A stretch of DNA of 10,099 bases, from contig MU646416.1 of NCBI GenBank assembly GCA_026770585.1, positions 36,184 through 46,282 on the forward strand, in the 5' to 3' direction. Origin of the DNA: Baffinella frigidus. Taxonomy: Eukaryota > Cryptophyceae > Cryptomonadales > Baffinellaceae. Below, piece by piece: positions 1-5,309 of this stretch. Each line of letters starts with the position of its first letter. Positions within the stretch are counted from its first letter, which is position 1. The position numbers were made by a program, and so were the translations under genes. A model generated the notes under the pieces. It searched no databases, was not told the origin of the DNA, and was given only the letters and a program-made list of their open reading frames with translations.

Positions 1-40
1 CCGCCGCTTCGAATTCGGGCCCACGGGACGCCGCGTCCAG
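1..40 (+). CDS. PhoD-like exon A, copy 1 (cut by window edge)
   Basis: Read from base 2 it encodes [13 protein letters not shown], the FGPxGRR strand that precedes LLDTR in PhoD-like phosphatases, ending in CAG|GTC as all other A copies do. It differs from copy 4 mainly by ATC to GTC (I to V). The 5' part of the exon lies outside the window. The GAGACA microsatellite begins about ten bases after the putative donor, so if this donor is used the intron opens with simple repeat. Whether this copy or a later one is the spliced exon cannot be told. Confidence 0.55.
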
Positions 41-49
41 GTCCTCGAA

Positions 50-302
50 GAGAGAGCGAGACAGAGGGAGAGAGAGACAGAGACAGAGACAGAGACAGAG
101 ACAGAGACAGAGACAGAGACAGAGACAGCGACAGAGACAGAGACAGAGACAGAGAGAGAGACAGAGACAGAGACAGAGACAGAGACAGAGACAGAGACAG
201 AGACAGAGACAGCGACAGAGACAGAGACAGCGACAGAGACAGAGACAGACAGAGACAGAGACAGAGATAGAGACAGAGACAGAGACAGAAACAGAGACAG
301 AG
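50..302. repeat. (GAGACA)n microsatellite
   Basis: About 250 bases of purine-rich hexamer GAGACA with scattered interruptions (GCGACA, GAGAGA, GATAGA, GAAACA). It starts in the presumed intron just after exon A copy 1. In the exon frame it could read as a run of E/T/R/Q codons, but nothing suggests translation. Confidence 0.95.
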
Positions 303-335
303 TCAGGGTTAATTCCGAACCCAGGAACCCTGACT
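301..335. repeat. perfect stem-loop, 10-bp arms
   Basis: AGTCAGGGTT at 301-310 is the exact reverse complement of AACCCTGACT at 326-335, with a 15-base loop. It sits at the border between the microsatellite and telomere-like sequence. No T-run follows, so it is not called a terminator. Confidence 0.7.
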
Positions 336-352
336 CCTATAATCCAGACCCT

Positions 353-425
353 GCGTGCCGCATCGAGGTCGGTACGGTTTAGGGGATAGGGTTTAGGGGA
401 TAGGGTTTAGGGGTTAGGGGTTAGG
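353..425. repeat. exon A 3' remnant joined to telomere-like repeats
   Basis: GCCGCATCGAGGTC (357-370) matches the end of exon A plus its donor. It is followed by GGTACGGTTTAGGGG and then degenerate telomere-like units (GTTTAGGGGATAGG, GGGGTTAGGG) to 425, G-rich on the + strand. The same junction, exon A end then GGTACCGTTTAGGGG or similar, recurs near 1033, 1311 and 1711. This suggests that the intron after exon A originally began with this telomere-like stretch and was copied with the exon end. Confidence 0.7.
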
Positions 426-445
426 ATTCTTGGGCGTGCCGACAG

Positions 446-516
446 ATGATGTGACGCGTGGGCGGGAAGGCGTGTACCGCCGCTTCGAATTCGGCCCCAC
501 GGGACGCCGCATCCAG
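446..516 (+). CDS. PhoD-like exon A, copy 2
   Basis: Preceded by an AG acceptor (GCCGACAG, ending 445), it reads in phase DDVTRGREGVYRRFEFGP and on to TGRRIQ, ending CAG|GTC (donor at 517). If read through it gives V, K and then a TGA stop at 522-524, so it would have to be spliced. Its core bases are identical to copy 4 from the TAC codon onward. It lies between telomere-like tracts. An ATG in another frame near 458 gives an ORF that only shadows this exon. Confidence 0.6.
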
Positions 517-591
517 GTCAAATGAAAGAGAGATGTTCAGACTGACACTGGGGCAAATTTGTGCCGCCGCCGTTTATGGGTTGGGTCAACA

Positions 592-610
592 TTTAGGGGT
601 TAGGGTTGAC
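592..610. repeat. telomere-like patch
   Basis: ATTTAGGGGTTAGGGTTGA is a degenerate G-rich telomere-type heptamer patch in the intron between exon A copies 2 and 3, just upstream of the acceptor of copy 3. Confidence 0.6.
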
Positions 611-619
611 ATGGACCAG

Positions 620-697
620 CCTCCTCTCGATGTGACGCGCATGCGCGAAGGCGTGTACCGCCGCTTCGAATTCGGCCCGCCTTGGCGCCGCATCCAG
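620..697 (+). CDS. PhoD-like exon A, copy 3
   Basis: The acceptor is ATGGACCAG (to 619). The exon reads PPLDVTRMREGVYRRFEF, then GPPWRRIQ, and ends CAG|GTCTGT, a donor with GT at both ends of the usual GTNNGT pattern. Relative to copies 2 and 4, TG in GPTG is replaced by PW, a two-residue change in the conserved turn. The DVTRxRxGVY lead-in corresponds to the stretch before the FGP strand in this family. With copy 4 it is the best candidate for the used exon A. Confidence 0.65.
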
Positions 698-742
698 GTC
701 TGTTACTTAGGCGTAGCGTTGCGGTTGACTCCAGAAGTCTAG

Positions 743-813
743 ACGACGTTACGCGCTCCCGCCTGGGGGTCTACCGCCGCTTCGAATTCGGCCCCACGGG
801 ACGCCGCATCCAG
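743..813 (+). CDS. PhoD-like exon A, copy 4
   Basis: It reads DDVTRSRLGVYRRFEFGP and on to TGRRIQ in phase and ends CAG|GTCCGT, a good donor. Acceptor candidates are GTCTAG (to 742) or ACTCCAG (to 734). It matches the family turn (GPTGRR) better than copy 3. Phase 0 at its end fits the phase 0 start of exon B copy 3 at 2801, giving the family motif RRIQVLLLDTR across the junction. Confidence 0.65.
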
Positions 814-860
814 GTCCGTTATAACTTCACACATCTCTTACCCGGAATAAGGTAAGCGTT

Positions 861-900
861 GTTCTACGGTTTAGAGGGTAGAGTTGATCCTGAACCCTAA
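861..900. repeat. telomere-like patch before exon A copy 5
   Basis: It contains GTTCTACGGTTTAGAGGGTAG and CCTGAACCCTAAC. The CCTAAC lies about 20 bases before the AG at 919-920, the usual place of a branch point. The same wording recurs at 1121-1150 and 2303-2343. Confidence 0.5.
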
Positions 901-920
901 CTCTTGCCATCTCGTCCGAG

Positions 921-966
921 GGTGTACCGCCGCTTTGAATTCGGCCCGACCGGCCGCCGCATCCAG
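921..966 (+). CDS. PhoD-like exon A, copy 5 (short)
   Basis: It encodes [15 protein letters not shown], ending CAG|GTC. Against copy 4 it has four base differences over these codons (TTT for TTC, CCG for CCC, ACC for ACG, GGC for GGA), and all four are silent third-position changes. The DVTRxR lead-in is missing, replaced by a telomere-like/branch-point segment and an AG at 919-920. Silent-only divergence implies this copy diverged under protein-level selection. Confidence 0.6.
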
Positions 967-969
967 GTC

Positions 970-1020
970 TTACCCCGAATACAGTCGAGGTATTCTTACC
1001 CCGAATACAGTCGAGGTAAG
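970..1020. repeat. 25-bp tandem duplication plus related upstream copy
   Basis: TTACCCCGAATACAGTCGAG occurs at 970-989 and again at 996-1015, each followed by GTA. A related TTACCCGGAATAAGGTAAGC lies at 839-858. They follow exon A copies 5 and 4 respectively, so they are intron 5' sequence copied with the exon. Confidence 0.75.
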
Positions 1021-1032
1021 CGCTATTGCCTG

Positions 1033-1140
1033 GGCGCCGCGTCCAGGTCGGTACCGTTGAGGGGACAGGGTCGACCTTTAGGGGTTATGGTTCACCCTTA
1101 GGGGTTAGCGTTCACTCTCAGCCCTGAACGCTAACTCCTG
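1033..1140 (+). pseudogene. exon A 3' remnant with telomere-like intron start
   Basis: GGCGCCGCGTCCAGGTC (1033-1049) is the end of exon A with its donor, followed by GGTACCGTTGAGGGGACAGG and three TTAGGGG-type telomere-like patches to about 1110, then CCCTGAACGCTAACTCCTGC. The conserved tyrosine/phenylalanine part of the exon is gone. Confidence 0.6.
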
Positions 1141-1150
1141 CGATCCCGAC

Positions 1151-1301
1151 TTTGTCTCAGAAAAGGGATTATAAAATTCGTCTTCTTAAGTCAATTCCTG
1201 TACAAATTCGTCAACTTGTTATTTTCTCTACGCATACGTTGACATATTTGAAGGGAAATTGACTTAAGAAAACGAATTTCAGAATCCCTTTTCGGAGATA
1301 A
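1151..1301. mobile_element. palindromic MITE-like element P1, copy a (151 bp)
   Basis: An inverted repeat over nearly its full length, with termini TTTGTCTCAGAAAA and TTTTCGGAGATAA. GAC flanks it on both sides (1148-1150 and 1302-1304), a possible 3-bp target duplication. A second copy of exactly the same length is at 3010-3160. Left flank CCCGAC and right flank (T)CCGGGCGTTGCATCCAG together resemble exon A around GGCCCGACCGGC, so the element appears to split a spare exon A copy. It contains no coding sequence, so movement would need a transposase elsewhere. Confidence 0.75.
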
Positions 1302-1350
1302 GACTCCGGGCGTTGCATCCAGGTTGGAACCGTTTAGGGGTTGGGGATGT
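1302..1350 (+). pseudogene. exon A 3' remnant beyond P1 copy a
   Basis: CGGGCGTTGCATCCAGGT (1308-1325) resembles the exon A end and donor and continues into GGAACCGTTTAGGGGTTGGGG, the telomere-like intron start seen elsewhere. A nearly identical piece is at 1711-1745. Confidence 0.5.
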
Positions 1351-1633
1351 CTCTACCACGCAGGGCTGGAGGGGGGGTAATTCCAAAGTCATTTTTTTTT
1401 AGGGAAACGTTATTCAAAAGTCAATTTTGGAAGGAAAACGGCTCCACGGGCGACCCAATGGCTCAAAGGGCGACCCTGGAATACCCCCCCGAAGGGCCCT
1501 TCGTGGAAACCCTGAGCGCACGCCCCCGCGCCTCCATCATCTCCCCCGCTATCTGCCAGGTTGAGGGGTGAGGGTGTATCATTCAGGGCCTAGCAGGTCC
1601 TAGCGTTCTCGTAGCACCACTCGCCCCCGTCCT
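1351..1633. other. no recognisable gene
   Basis: I see only an 8-base T run near 1391, a degenerate GGCTCCACGGGCGACC at about 1439 that could be an old exon A scrap, and a perfect 14-base palindrome CGAAGGGCCCTTCG at 1490-1503. ORFs here have no recognisable motif. Confidence 0.6.
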
Positions 1634-1697
1634 CCCTAAGCGATAAGACCCAGGACCCTACGGTAGGGAACCCGTAGGGACATAGGGGGGTTCCTAC
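1634..1697 (+). repeat. repeat P3, copy a
   Basis: About 64 bases beginning CCCTAAGCGATAAG and ending GGGGGGTTCCTACG, with an internal hairpin (CCTACGGTAGG...CCCGTAGGG). The same sequence occurs in reverse orientation at 3558-3622 with few differences. Confidence 0.75.
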
Positions 1698-1710
1698 GTC
1701 CTCGCCCCCC

Positions 1711-1745
1711 CGTTGCATCCAGGGCGGGACCGTTTAGGGGATGGG
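1711..1745 (+). pseudogene. exon A 3' remnant with telomere-like intron start
   Basis: CGTTGCATCCAGGGCGGGAC and then CGTTTAGGGGATGGGG. It shares its wording with 1311-1340. The donor GT is lost (CAGGGC), so it could not be spliced like the other copies. Confidence 0.45.
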
Positions 1746-1774
1746 GGTGTCTCCAAACACCCAGCCCTAACTTA

Positions 1775-1936
1775 ATAGGGTAACGGCCCAAAAATGGGGT
1801 AGTTAGGCCTACGGCATTGCCTAGGACCTCGTACCGTAGGCCGAGACTTTTTGGTCCTGGGATCCCTCGGCCTACGGTAAGAGGTCCTAGGCAATGCCGT
1901 ATGCCTAACTACCCCATTTTCAGGCCGTTCGCCTAT
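1775..1936. mobile_element. palindromic MITE-like element P2, copy a (162 bp)
   Basis: Long inverted repeat: left arm runs ATAGGGTAACGGCC ... AAAATGGGGTAGTTAGGC, right arm ends GGCCGTTCGCCTAT. The central spacer GAGACTTTTTGGTCCT is asymmetric. Flanks are TTAA-like (CTTAA on the left, TGAAAA on the right). The second copy at 4863-5024 has the same length and the same spacer orientation. It lies in the presumed intron between exons A and B. Confidence 0.8.
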
Positions 1937-2054
1937 GAAAATCCTGAATGGTTGACTTCGGAGGGTGTGTGGGACGTTGGTCCCCCTCCTCCTCGGGGGG
2001 GGTGGAACATCGCGGCCACGTCGGTACCGTTCACGGGCCCTCCCTCTCGTGAAG

Positions 2055-2106
2055 GTGCTGCTGCTCGATACGCAGCGGTTCCGTTCACGCTTCGACGTGG
2101 TGCCTG
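2055..2106 (+). pseudogene. PhoD-like exon B, copy 1, broken by palindrome
   Basis: After an AAG acceptor (to 2054) it reads VLLLDTQRFRSRFDVVP, the LLDTR strand of PhoD-like phosphatases. Compared with copy 3 it has five silent and five replacement differences, including R to Q in the conserved DTR. After GTGCCTG the palindrome at 2107-2245 interrupts it, and the GHGPYAP...TMLG half is missing. It is therefore a spare, dead copy. Confidence 0.65.
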
Positions 2107-2245
2107 CCACCAACCCTCACACCTTGGGCAAATAAAAAAAAGTCCAAAACACCGAATCCCCCTTGGTGGCCGTCGGAATCCGACGGCCTCCAAGGGGGGT
2201 TTTGGAGCCATTTTTTCGATTTGCCCAGACTGTGACGGTTGGTGG
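2107..2245. mobile_element. palindromic element inside exon B copy 1 (139 bp)
   Basis: Outer arms are CCACCAACCNTCACA...TGGGCAAAT (2107-2133) and its complement (2219-2245). A second inner hairpin is centred on GCCGTCGGAATCCGACGGC near 2178. It interrupts exon B copy 1 exactly after GTGCCTG, where the intact copy continues TGCGCGAG, and the right flank resumes with TG. A 2-bp TG duplication is possible. No coding content. Confidence 0.75.
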
Positions 2246-2302
2246 TGTTTTCTTATGGGAGTGGACCAACTGCGAGATCCACTCTCAAGGGTGTAGGGTT
2301 AA

Positions 2303-2382
2303 AACCCCTGGACCCTAACTCCTGCCATCCCGACCCTGGGCAGGTGCAGCTGCTCGATCCCGCTCCTTCTTCGACATAGCGC
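2303..2382 (+). pseudogene. PhoD-like exon B, copy 2, with internal deletion
   Basis: A good acceptor region (CCCTAACTCCTGCC about 25 bases before GGGCAG, ending 2343) leads into GTGCAGCTGCTCGAT, VQLLD in phase. Relative to copy 1 about 11 bases are then missing (the TR-FR region), giving a frameshift and a TAG stop at 2377-2379. The lead-in matches the one before exon A copy 5, so acceptor regions have also been copied around. Confidence 0.6.
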
Positions 2383-2790
2383 ATTTTTCAAGCCTCCCAG
2401 TTTTGCAATCAGACGGGGTGTAGGGTCCTACGCTCCCAGGCTCGTTCATCCGTGGATGCGCGACATATCGTGTTGCAAATAACAGGAGGACTCGCGAGAG
2501 ACCTGAAGCTCGACGGGATTTACTTTCACGGTTTGGTAGACCGCTTCGCCTCCGGGTGCTGATACAGCCTGCTGGCTGGACGCTACGATCGCTCTTCACG
2601 AGGGGCCCTAGGACGGTCCTACAGCCCACCGTAGTCAATGCCGTAGTCTTCACCACCCTGAATTTAGGCCGTTACGCTGTTAACCTCGCTTGGCATTTCC
2701 GGTACACATCCTGCTATTTTATCCCTAAACGTGGCACACGTGTACAGCCCTCCCGGGATCTCGCGGCGTTGTGGGCATCCAATAACTTCC
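2383..2790. other. intron-like stretch, no clear gene
   Basis: No family motif is recognised on either strand. A faint minus-strand reading RVLLLFATRY near 2455-2500 and a faint plus-strand exon B resemblance near 2568-2600 (CTGCTGGCTGGACGC) are too weak to call. ORFs here look like chance. Confidence 0.55.
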
Positions 2791-2800
2791 ATCTTTACAG

Positions 2801-2913
2801 GTGCTGCTGCTGGACACGCGGTGGTTCCGCTCCTCCCTCGATGTGGCGCCTGTGCGCGAGCCTGGCCACGGGCCTTACGCCCCGTCCGATGACGCAACGC
2901 GCACGATGCTCGG
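2801..2913 (+). CDS. PhoD-like exon B, copy 3, intact
   Basis: This is the intact LLDTR exon. The acceptor is ATCTTTACAG (to 2800). It reads in phase 0 VLLLDTRWFRSSLDVAP, then VREPGHGPYAPSDDATRTML, ending CTC GG|GTGCGG in phase 2. The following exon C begins G|GAT, so the splice gives MLGDAQW, exactly the family's MLGxxQW. The length (113 bases, 37 codons plus 2 bases) and the DTR...R pattern fit PhoD-like proteins. DTR lies on a core strand near the active site. Copies 1, 2 and the one split at 2976-3183 are its damaged relatives. Confidence 0.8.
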
Positions 2914-2972
2914 GTGCGGCCGTTTTTGCCCCAAAATTGAGGGATCTGTACCGCAGAACTAGAGTGTCAACT
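2914..2972. repeat. intron start, direct repeat with 3231-3290
   Basis: CCGTTTTTGCCCCAAAATTGA and GTACCGCAGAACTAGAGT here correspond to CCGTTTTTACTCCAAAGTTGA and GTACCGCGAAACCGAGTT at 3239-3288. This is the 5' part of the intron after exon B, duplicated together with the exon B end. Confidence 0.7.
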
Positions 2973-2975
2973 TAA

Positions 2976-3183
2976 GGGCGCGGCCTTACACCCCGTCCCG
3001 TGTGCTGACCTTGTCTCAGAAAACGAGTTCTAAAACTCGTTTTCTTAAGTCAATTCCCCTACAAATTCGTCAACTTATTCTTTACTCTCCGCATAAGTTG
3101 ACAAATTTGTAGAGGAATTGACTTAAGAGAACGAGTTTTAGAACTCGTTTTCTGAGATAAGACCCGACGCGTGCTATGCTCGG
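2976..3183 (+). pseudogene. exon B 3' half, split by element P1
   Basis: GGCGCGGCCTTACACCCCGTCC (2978-2999) matches the GHGPYAPS part of intact exon B, and GACGCGTGCTATGCTCGG (3166-3183) matches its TRTMLG end. The 151-bp P1 copy b lies between them. The donor after CTCGG is TTCCTA instead of GTGCGG, so splicing is also lost. The breakpoint corresponds to GATGAC|GCAACG in the intact exon. Confidence 0.6.
3010..3160. mobile_element. palindromic MITE-like element P1, copy b (151 bp)
   Basis: Near-perfect inverted repeat with termini CTTGTCTCAGAAAACGAG and CTCGTTTTCTGAGATAA. GAC flanks both sides (3007-3009 and 3161-3163). Each arm contains its own small palindrome AACGAGTT-CTAA-AACTCGTT. Same length as copy a at 1151-1301; the two differ in the sub-terminal part of both arms in a matched way. 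It sits inside a spare exon B copy. Confidence 0.8.
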
Positions 3184-3230
3184 TTCCTAGTTCGTGTTCT
3201 GGCTCCGTCTATCTGGTCTCCCAATTTGGT

Positions 3231-3425
3231 GAGGCCGGGTCCGTTTTTACTCCAAAGTTGACGGGGTTGTACCGCGAAACCGAGTTGAGAGTAGGCACTC
3301 GGGTTGACTGACTACTCTCGGGTTGACTGACTGCCCTTAACTCGGCACTCTGGTTTCGCGGCACACACGCTCGGGTTGACTGACTACACGGCAGAGTCAC
3401 TCGGGTTGGCTGACTACTCGGCAGA
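3231..3425. repeat. intron duplicate with four CTCGGGTTGACTGACTAC repeats
   Basis: It starts with the duplicated intron segment (3239-3288). Then CTCGGGTTGACTGACTAC-type 18-mers begin at about 3298, 3317, 3370 and 3400, with one or two changes each. ACCGCGAAACCGAGTT (3271-3286) is inverted as AACTCGGCACTCTGGTTTCG at 3339-3358, enclosing the first two units. Confidence 0.75.
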
Positions 3426-3483
3426 GCTAGCAGTTTGGGCATCAATCTGGCTCCGGCGTTCTGTAGCACACCGCAGCGACGTA

Positions 3484-3672
3484 CGGATGCCGAAGCCACA
3501 CAGCAGGCTACGAAGGGATTTCTGGACACTCAGTGCCCGAGTTTCCGTTACCTTATCCGTAGGAACCCCCCTATGACCCTACGGGTTTCCTACCGTAGGG
3601 TCCTAGATCTTATCGCTTAGGGGTGATGCGAAATCCCTTCGAAGTCCGCTGTGTGGATAGGGTGATGCCGAG
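3484..3672. repeat. inverted repeat enclosing P3, copy b (reverse)
   Basis: ATGCCGAAGCCACACAGC...CGAAGGGATTTC (3488-3522) is inverted at 3629-3668 (GAAATCCCTTCGAAGTCCGC...GGTGATGCC). Between them lies P3 in reverse orientation (3558-3622). The left arm can be read as DAEATQQATKGFLD, which faintly resembles a motif that should lie upstream of exon A in PhoD-like proteins; I do not call it an exon. Confidence 0.65.
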
Positions 3673-3710
3673 GTTAGGGTGTCCGCCGGTATCCCCGGGG
3701 ATCCCTGCAT

Positions 3711-3843
3711 TCTCCTCCGGGAGCAAGTATTTTTCTTTCCAAAAATCTGCACGAAAATTACTACACAATTACTTCGGACGTGACCCGTTGTGTAGTCATT
3801 TTCAGTGCCAGCTTTTAAAAGGAAAATACCTGTTCCCGGATTG
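3711..3843. mobile_element. palindromic element P11
   Basis: The inverted arms pair TCCGGGAGCAAGTATTTTTC with GGAAAATACCTGTTCCCGGA, and further in ACGAAAATTACTACACAA with TTGTGTAGTCATTTTCAGT. The inner motif GAAANTTACTACACAA recurs in the palindrome at 4339-4476 and beside the one at 9271-9313. A perfect 12-base palindrome ATCCCCGGGGAT lies just upstream at 3691-3702. Confidence 0.7.
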
Positions 3844-3910
3844 ATTCCACGTTTGCGGGTTGGCGTCAGGGCTGGGTGTCATGCATCCTTGCTGGGTTCA
3901 GGAATGCGGA

Positions 3911-3932
3911 TGCCGCAGCGACTCTGGCAGCC
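3911..3932 (-). pseudogene. inverted scrap of exon C
   Basis: Read on the minus strand this gives GGCTGCCAGAGTCGCTGCGG, which matches the exon C end (GGCTAACAGAGTCGCTGCGG) except at two bases. It is the only clear reverse-oriented exon scrap in the window outside the large palindrome near 8300. Confidence 0.5.
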
Positions 3933-4034
3933 TGATCTACGGAGCAAACCGCAAAGTTGCCTACTTGAAATGTCCTTTGTCTACAAAGAAGTTCTCAATT
4001 CCGTTTCGTCCGTCTAAGTAGCGTTTGCACACAG

Positions 4035-4068
4035 GGACGAGCAGTGGACCTGGCTAACAGAGTCGCTT
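4035..4068 (+). pseudogene. exon C copy 1
   Basis: After ACACAG (to 4034) it reads [12 protein letters not shown] in the same phase as the intact copy. DEQW is a good family match. It then runs into TCTGTAAACAAG, the linker shared with copy 4, instead of the [14 protein letters not shown] half, so it lacks a proper donor. Probably a non-functional duplicate. Confidence 0.6.
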
Positions 4069-4120
4069 TCTGTAAACAAGTACTCATTGCCGTTTCATCT
4101 TAAGTGCCGCGTGCCGACAG

Positions 4121-4169
4121 GGATGCGCAGTGGACCTGGCTAACAGAGTCGCTGCGGCGCCCCTTCTAA
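4121..4169 (+). pseudogene. exon C copy 2
   Basis: Acceptor GTGCCGACAG (to 4120), then [16 protein letters not shown] and a TAA stop (4167-4169). The first 13 codons match the intact copy; the [11 protein letters not shown] part is missing. Confidence 0.65.
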
Positions 4170-4287
4170 AGGGGGGAAAGCGAGGTTTAATAAGATGACA
4201 AACACGACCGCTGCACGCCACATGGAGAGGTGGGACGAGACGTAGGGGCTCTAGCCCAAGTACAGCCCGAGGGGTGTAGGTAGAGGG
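4170..4287. other. segment present only in unit 1
   Basis: These 118 bases lie between CCCCTTCT and AAATACCG; in unit 2 the two flanks are directly adjacent (4803-4818). They are therefore an insertion into unit 1 or a deletion from unit 2. I see no inverted ends and no coding motif. Confidence 0.6.
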
Positions 4288-4338
4288 AAATACCGATAAA
4301 GTGTGTCTAAGCATCGTTTGCTAAATTGCGTCTAAGTT

Positions 4339-4476
4339 GATCTCCATACAAGTATTAATCAATTGCTCTTGGGCAACGAAATTACTACACAATTTGCTTA
4401 TAAAAGTAATAGTAGAGCATTTGTGTAGTAAATTTCGTTACGCCAAAAGCAATTAATTAATAGTTGTATGGAGATG
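4339..4476. mobile_element. palindromic element P10 (about 138 bp)
   Basis: Arms run ATCTCCATACAAGTATTAAT...GAAATTACTACACAA and its complement ending GTTGTATGGAGAT. It sits between CTAAGTT and AAAGTGCC, exactly where unit 2 carries the unrelated palindrome P2 copy b. The stem motif is shared with P11. Confidence 0.8.
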
Positions 4477-4496
4477 AAAGTGCCGTGTGGCGACAG

Positions 4497-4575
4497 GGAT
4501 GCGCAGTGGACCTAGCTGACAGAGTCGCTGAGACACCCCGCGCACCTGCACCTCATACTTTCCAAGCAAATCTCG
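4497..4575 (+). pseudogene. exon C copy 3, with a stop
   Basis: Acceptor GGCGACAG, then G|DAQWT followed by TAG (4513-4515) where the intact copy has TGG for the second tryptophan of QWTW. It continues LTESLRHPAHLHL, then ILSKQI in place of LVSSIQ. The full exon length is kept, but it is disabled by the stop and by replacements. Confidence 0.65.
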
Positions 4576-4678
4576 AAGTCGAACCCAGCCACGTCCTACC
4601 GGAATAGATCTAAATAAACAGTAAATACAGCTGTAAATAAACACTAAATATAGCTCTGAATCGCCGTTTGCAAACATG

Positions 4679-4711
4679 GATGCGCAGTGGGCCTGGCTAA
4701 CAGAGTCGCTT
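4679..4711 (+). pseudogene. exon C copy 4
   Basis: It reads DAQWAWLTESL, but the acceptor AG is changed (ACATGG instead of ACAGGG) and the sequence then passes into the linker rather than RRPAQ. Partner of copy 1 in the block duplication. Confidence 0.55.
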
Positions 4712-4763
4712 TCTGTCAACAAGTACTCATTGCCGTTTCATCTTAAGTGCCGTGTGCCGACAG

Positions 4764-4812
4764 GGATGCGTAGTGGGCCTGGCTGACAGAGTCGCTGCGG
4801 TGCCCCTTCTAA
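4764..4812 (+). pseudogene. exon C copy 5, with a stop
   Basis: Acceptor GTGCCGACAG, then G|DA, a TAG stop (4771-4773) replacing CAG for Gln, then WAWLTESLRCPF and TAA (4810-4812). Partner of copy 2. Confidence 0.65.
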
Positions 4813-4861
4813 ATACCGATAACGTGTGCCTAAGTATCGTTTGCTAAATTGCGTCTAAGTT

Positions 4862-5025
4862 CATAGGCTAACGTCCTGAAAATGGGGTAGTTAGGCATAC
4901 GGTATTGCCTGGGACCTCCTACCGTAGGCCGAGACTTTTTGGTCCTAGGATCCCTCGGCCTACGGTAGGAGGTCCTAGGCAATGCCGTAGGCCTAACTAC
5001 CCCATTTTCAGGCCGTTACCCTATT
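4862..5025. mobile_element. palindromic MITE-like element P2, copy b
   Basis: Same 162-bp palindrome as at 1775-1936, with the same asymmetric spacer (GAGACTTTTTGGTCCT). Ends are CATAGGCTAACG and CGTTACCCTATT. It occupies the same site in unit 2 (CTAAGTT | AAAGTGCC) that P10 occupies in unit 1. Borders TTCA and TTAA are TTAA-like. Confidence 0.8.
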
Positions 5026-5045
5026 AAAGTGCCGTGTGCCGACAG

Positions 5046-5121
5046 GGATGCGCAGTGGACCTGGCTAACAGAGTCGCTGCGACGTCCCGCGCAACTCCGG
5101 CTCCTGGTCTCGTCCATTCAG
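5046..5121 (+). CDS. PhoD-like exon C, copy 6, intact
   Basis: This is the intact exon. Acceptor GTGCCGACAG (to 5045), start phase 2: [15 protein letters not shown], then [11 protein letters not shown], ending ATT CAG|GTTCTG in phase 0. QWxWL and LRLLVSSIQ are successive helix and strand motifs of the PhoD family, normally joined by about ten residues as here. It is the only one of six copies with both halves, no stop and both splice sites. The 5' phase fits exon B copy 3 and the 3' phase fits exon E copy 2 (SSIQ|LLPTGHGW). P2 copy b lies just upstream in the intron, and a telomere-like tract starts ten bases after the donor. Confidence 0.8.
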
Positions 5122-5130
5122 GTTCTGCTC

Positions 5131-5270
5131 CTGAACCCTAAACCCTGAACCCTAAGCCCTTAACCCTAATCCCTCAACCCTCAACCCTAAACTCAAAACC
5201 CAAAACCCTGAACCCTAGACCCTAGACCCTAATCCATAAACCATAAACCATAAACCATAAACCATAAACC
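5131..5270. repeat. degenerate interstitial telomeric repeat, C-rich
   Basis: About twenty heptamers in near-constant 7-base register: CCCTAAA, CCCTGAA, CCCTAAG, CCCTAAT, CCCTCAA, CCCTAGA, then five exact CCATAAA units (5234-5268). It is flanked on both sides by a 48-base direct repeat of the exon C end (5083-5130 and 5271-5319). Confidence 0.9.
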
Positions 5271-5309
5271 CGTCCCGCGCAACTCCGTCTCCTGGTCTCG
5301 TCCATTCAG
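5271..5309 (+). pseudogene. duplicate of exon C 3' half, copy D2
   Basis: [13 protein letters not shown], then the same GTTCT donor region. Only one silent base (CGT for CGG) differs from 5083-5121. It has no acceptor and no QWTWL half, so it is a flanking duplicate of the telomere-like tract rather than a full exon. Confidence 0.75.

Larger units (their letters stand above)
4022..4554 (+). repeat. duplicated exon C block, unit 1
   Basis: Order: CGTTTGCACACAGGGA, exon C copy 1, linker TCTGTAAACAAGTACTCATTG..., exon C copy 2, a stretch unique to this unit (about 4170-4287), AAATACCGATAAAGTGTG...GCGTCTAAGTT, a palindrome, exon C copy 3. Unit 2 (4665-5109) has the same order without the extra 118 bases and with a different palindrome. 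Confidence 0.8.
4665..5109 (+). repeat. duplicated exon C block, unit 2
   Basis: Copy of 4022-4554: CGTTTGCAAACATGGA, exon C copy 4, the same linker (TCTGTCAACAAGTACTCATTG...), exon C copy 5, AAATACCGATAACGTGTG...GCGTCTAAGTT, palindrome P2 copy b, exon C copy 6. Copies 4 and 5 share GCC (Ala) where the others have ACC (Thr). Confidence 0.8.

Noticed and set aside
458-742. 94-codon ORF from an ATG
   Set aside because: It covers exon A copies 2 and 3, but the copy 3 motif is read only by running through intron and telomere-like sequence. The exon boundaries explain the signal better.
2315-2656. Minus-strand ORF with RVLLLFATRY, resembling LLDTRY
   Set aside because: The key Asp is missing, base-level similarity to exon B is poor, and no other family motif is near. 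Treated as chance.
3297-3418. Four similar 18-mers suggesting a CRISPR-like array
   Set aside because: Irregular spacing (about 1, 35 and 12 bases), no constant spacer length and a eukaryotic setting.
3487-3531. Reading DAEATQQATKGFLD, resembling a PhoD motif upstream of exon A
   Set aside because: It would be out of order between exons B and C, has no clear splice borders, and lies in an inverted repeat arm.
4084-4314. Minus-strand 76-codon and neighbouring minus-strand ORFs
   Set aside because: They are shadows of exon C copies and palindromes on the + strand and have no motif of their own.
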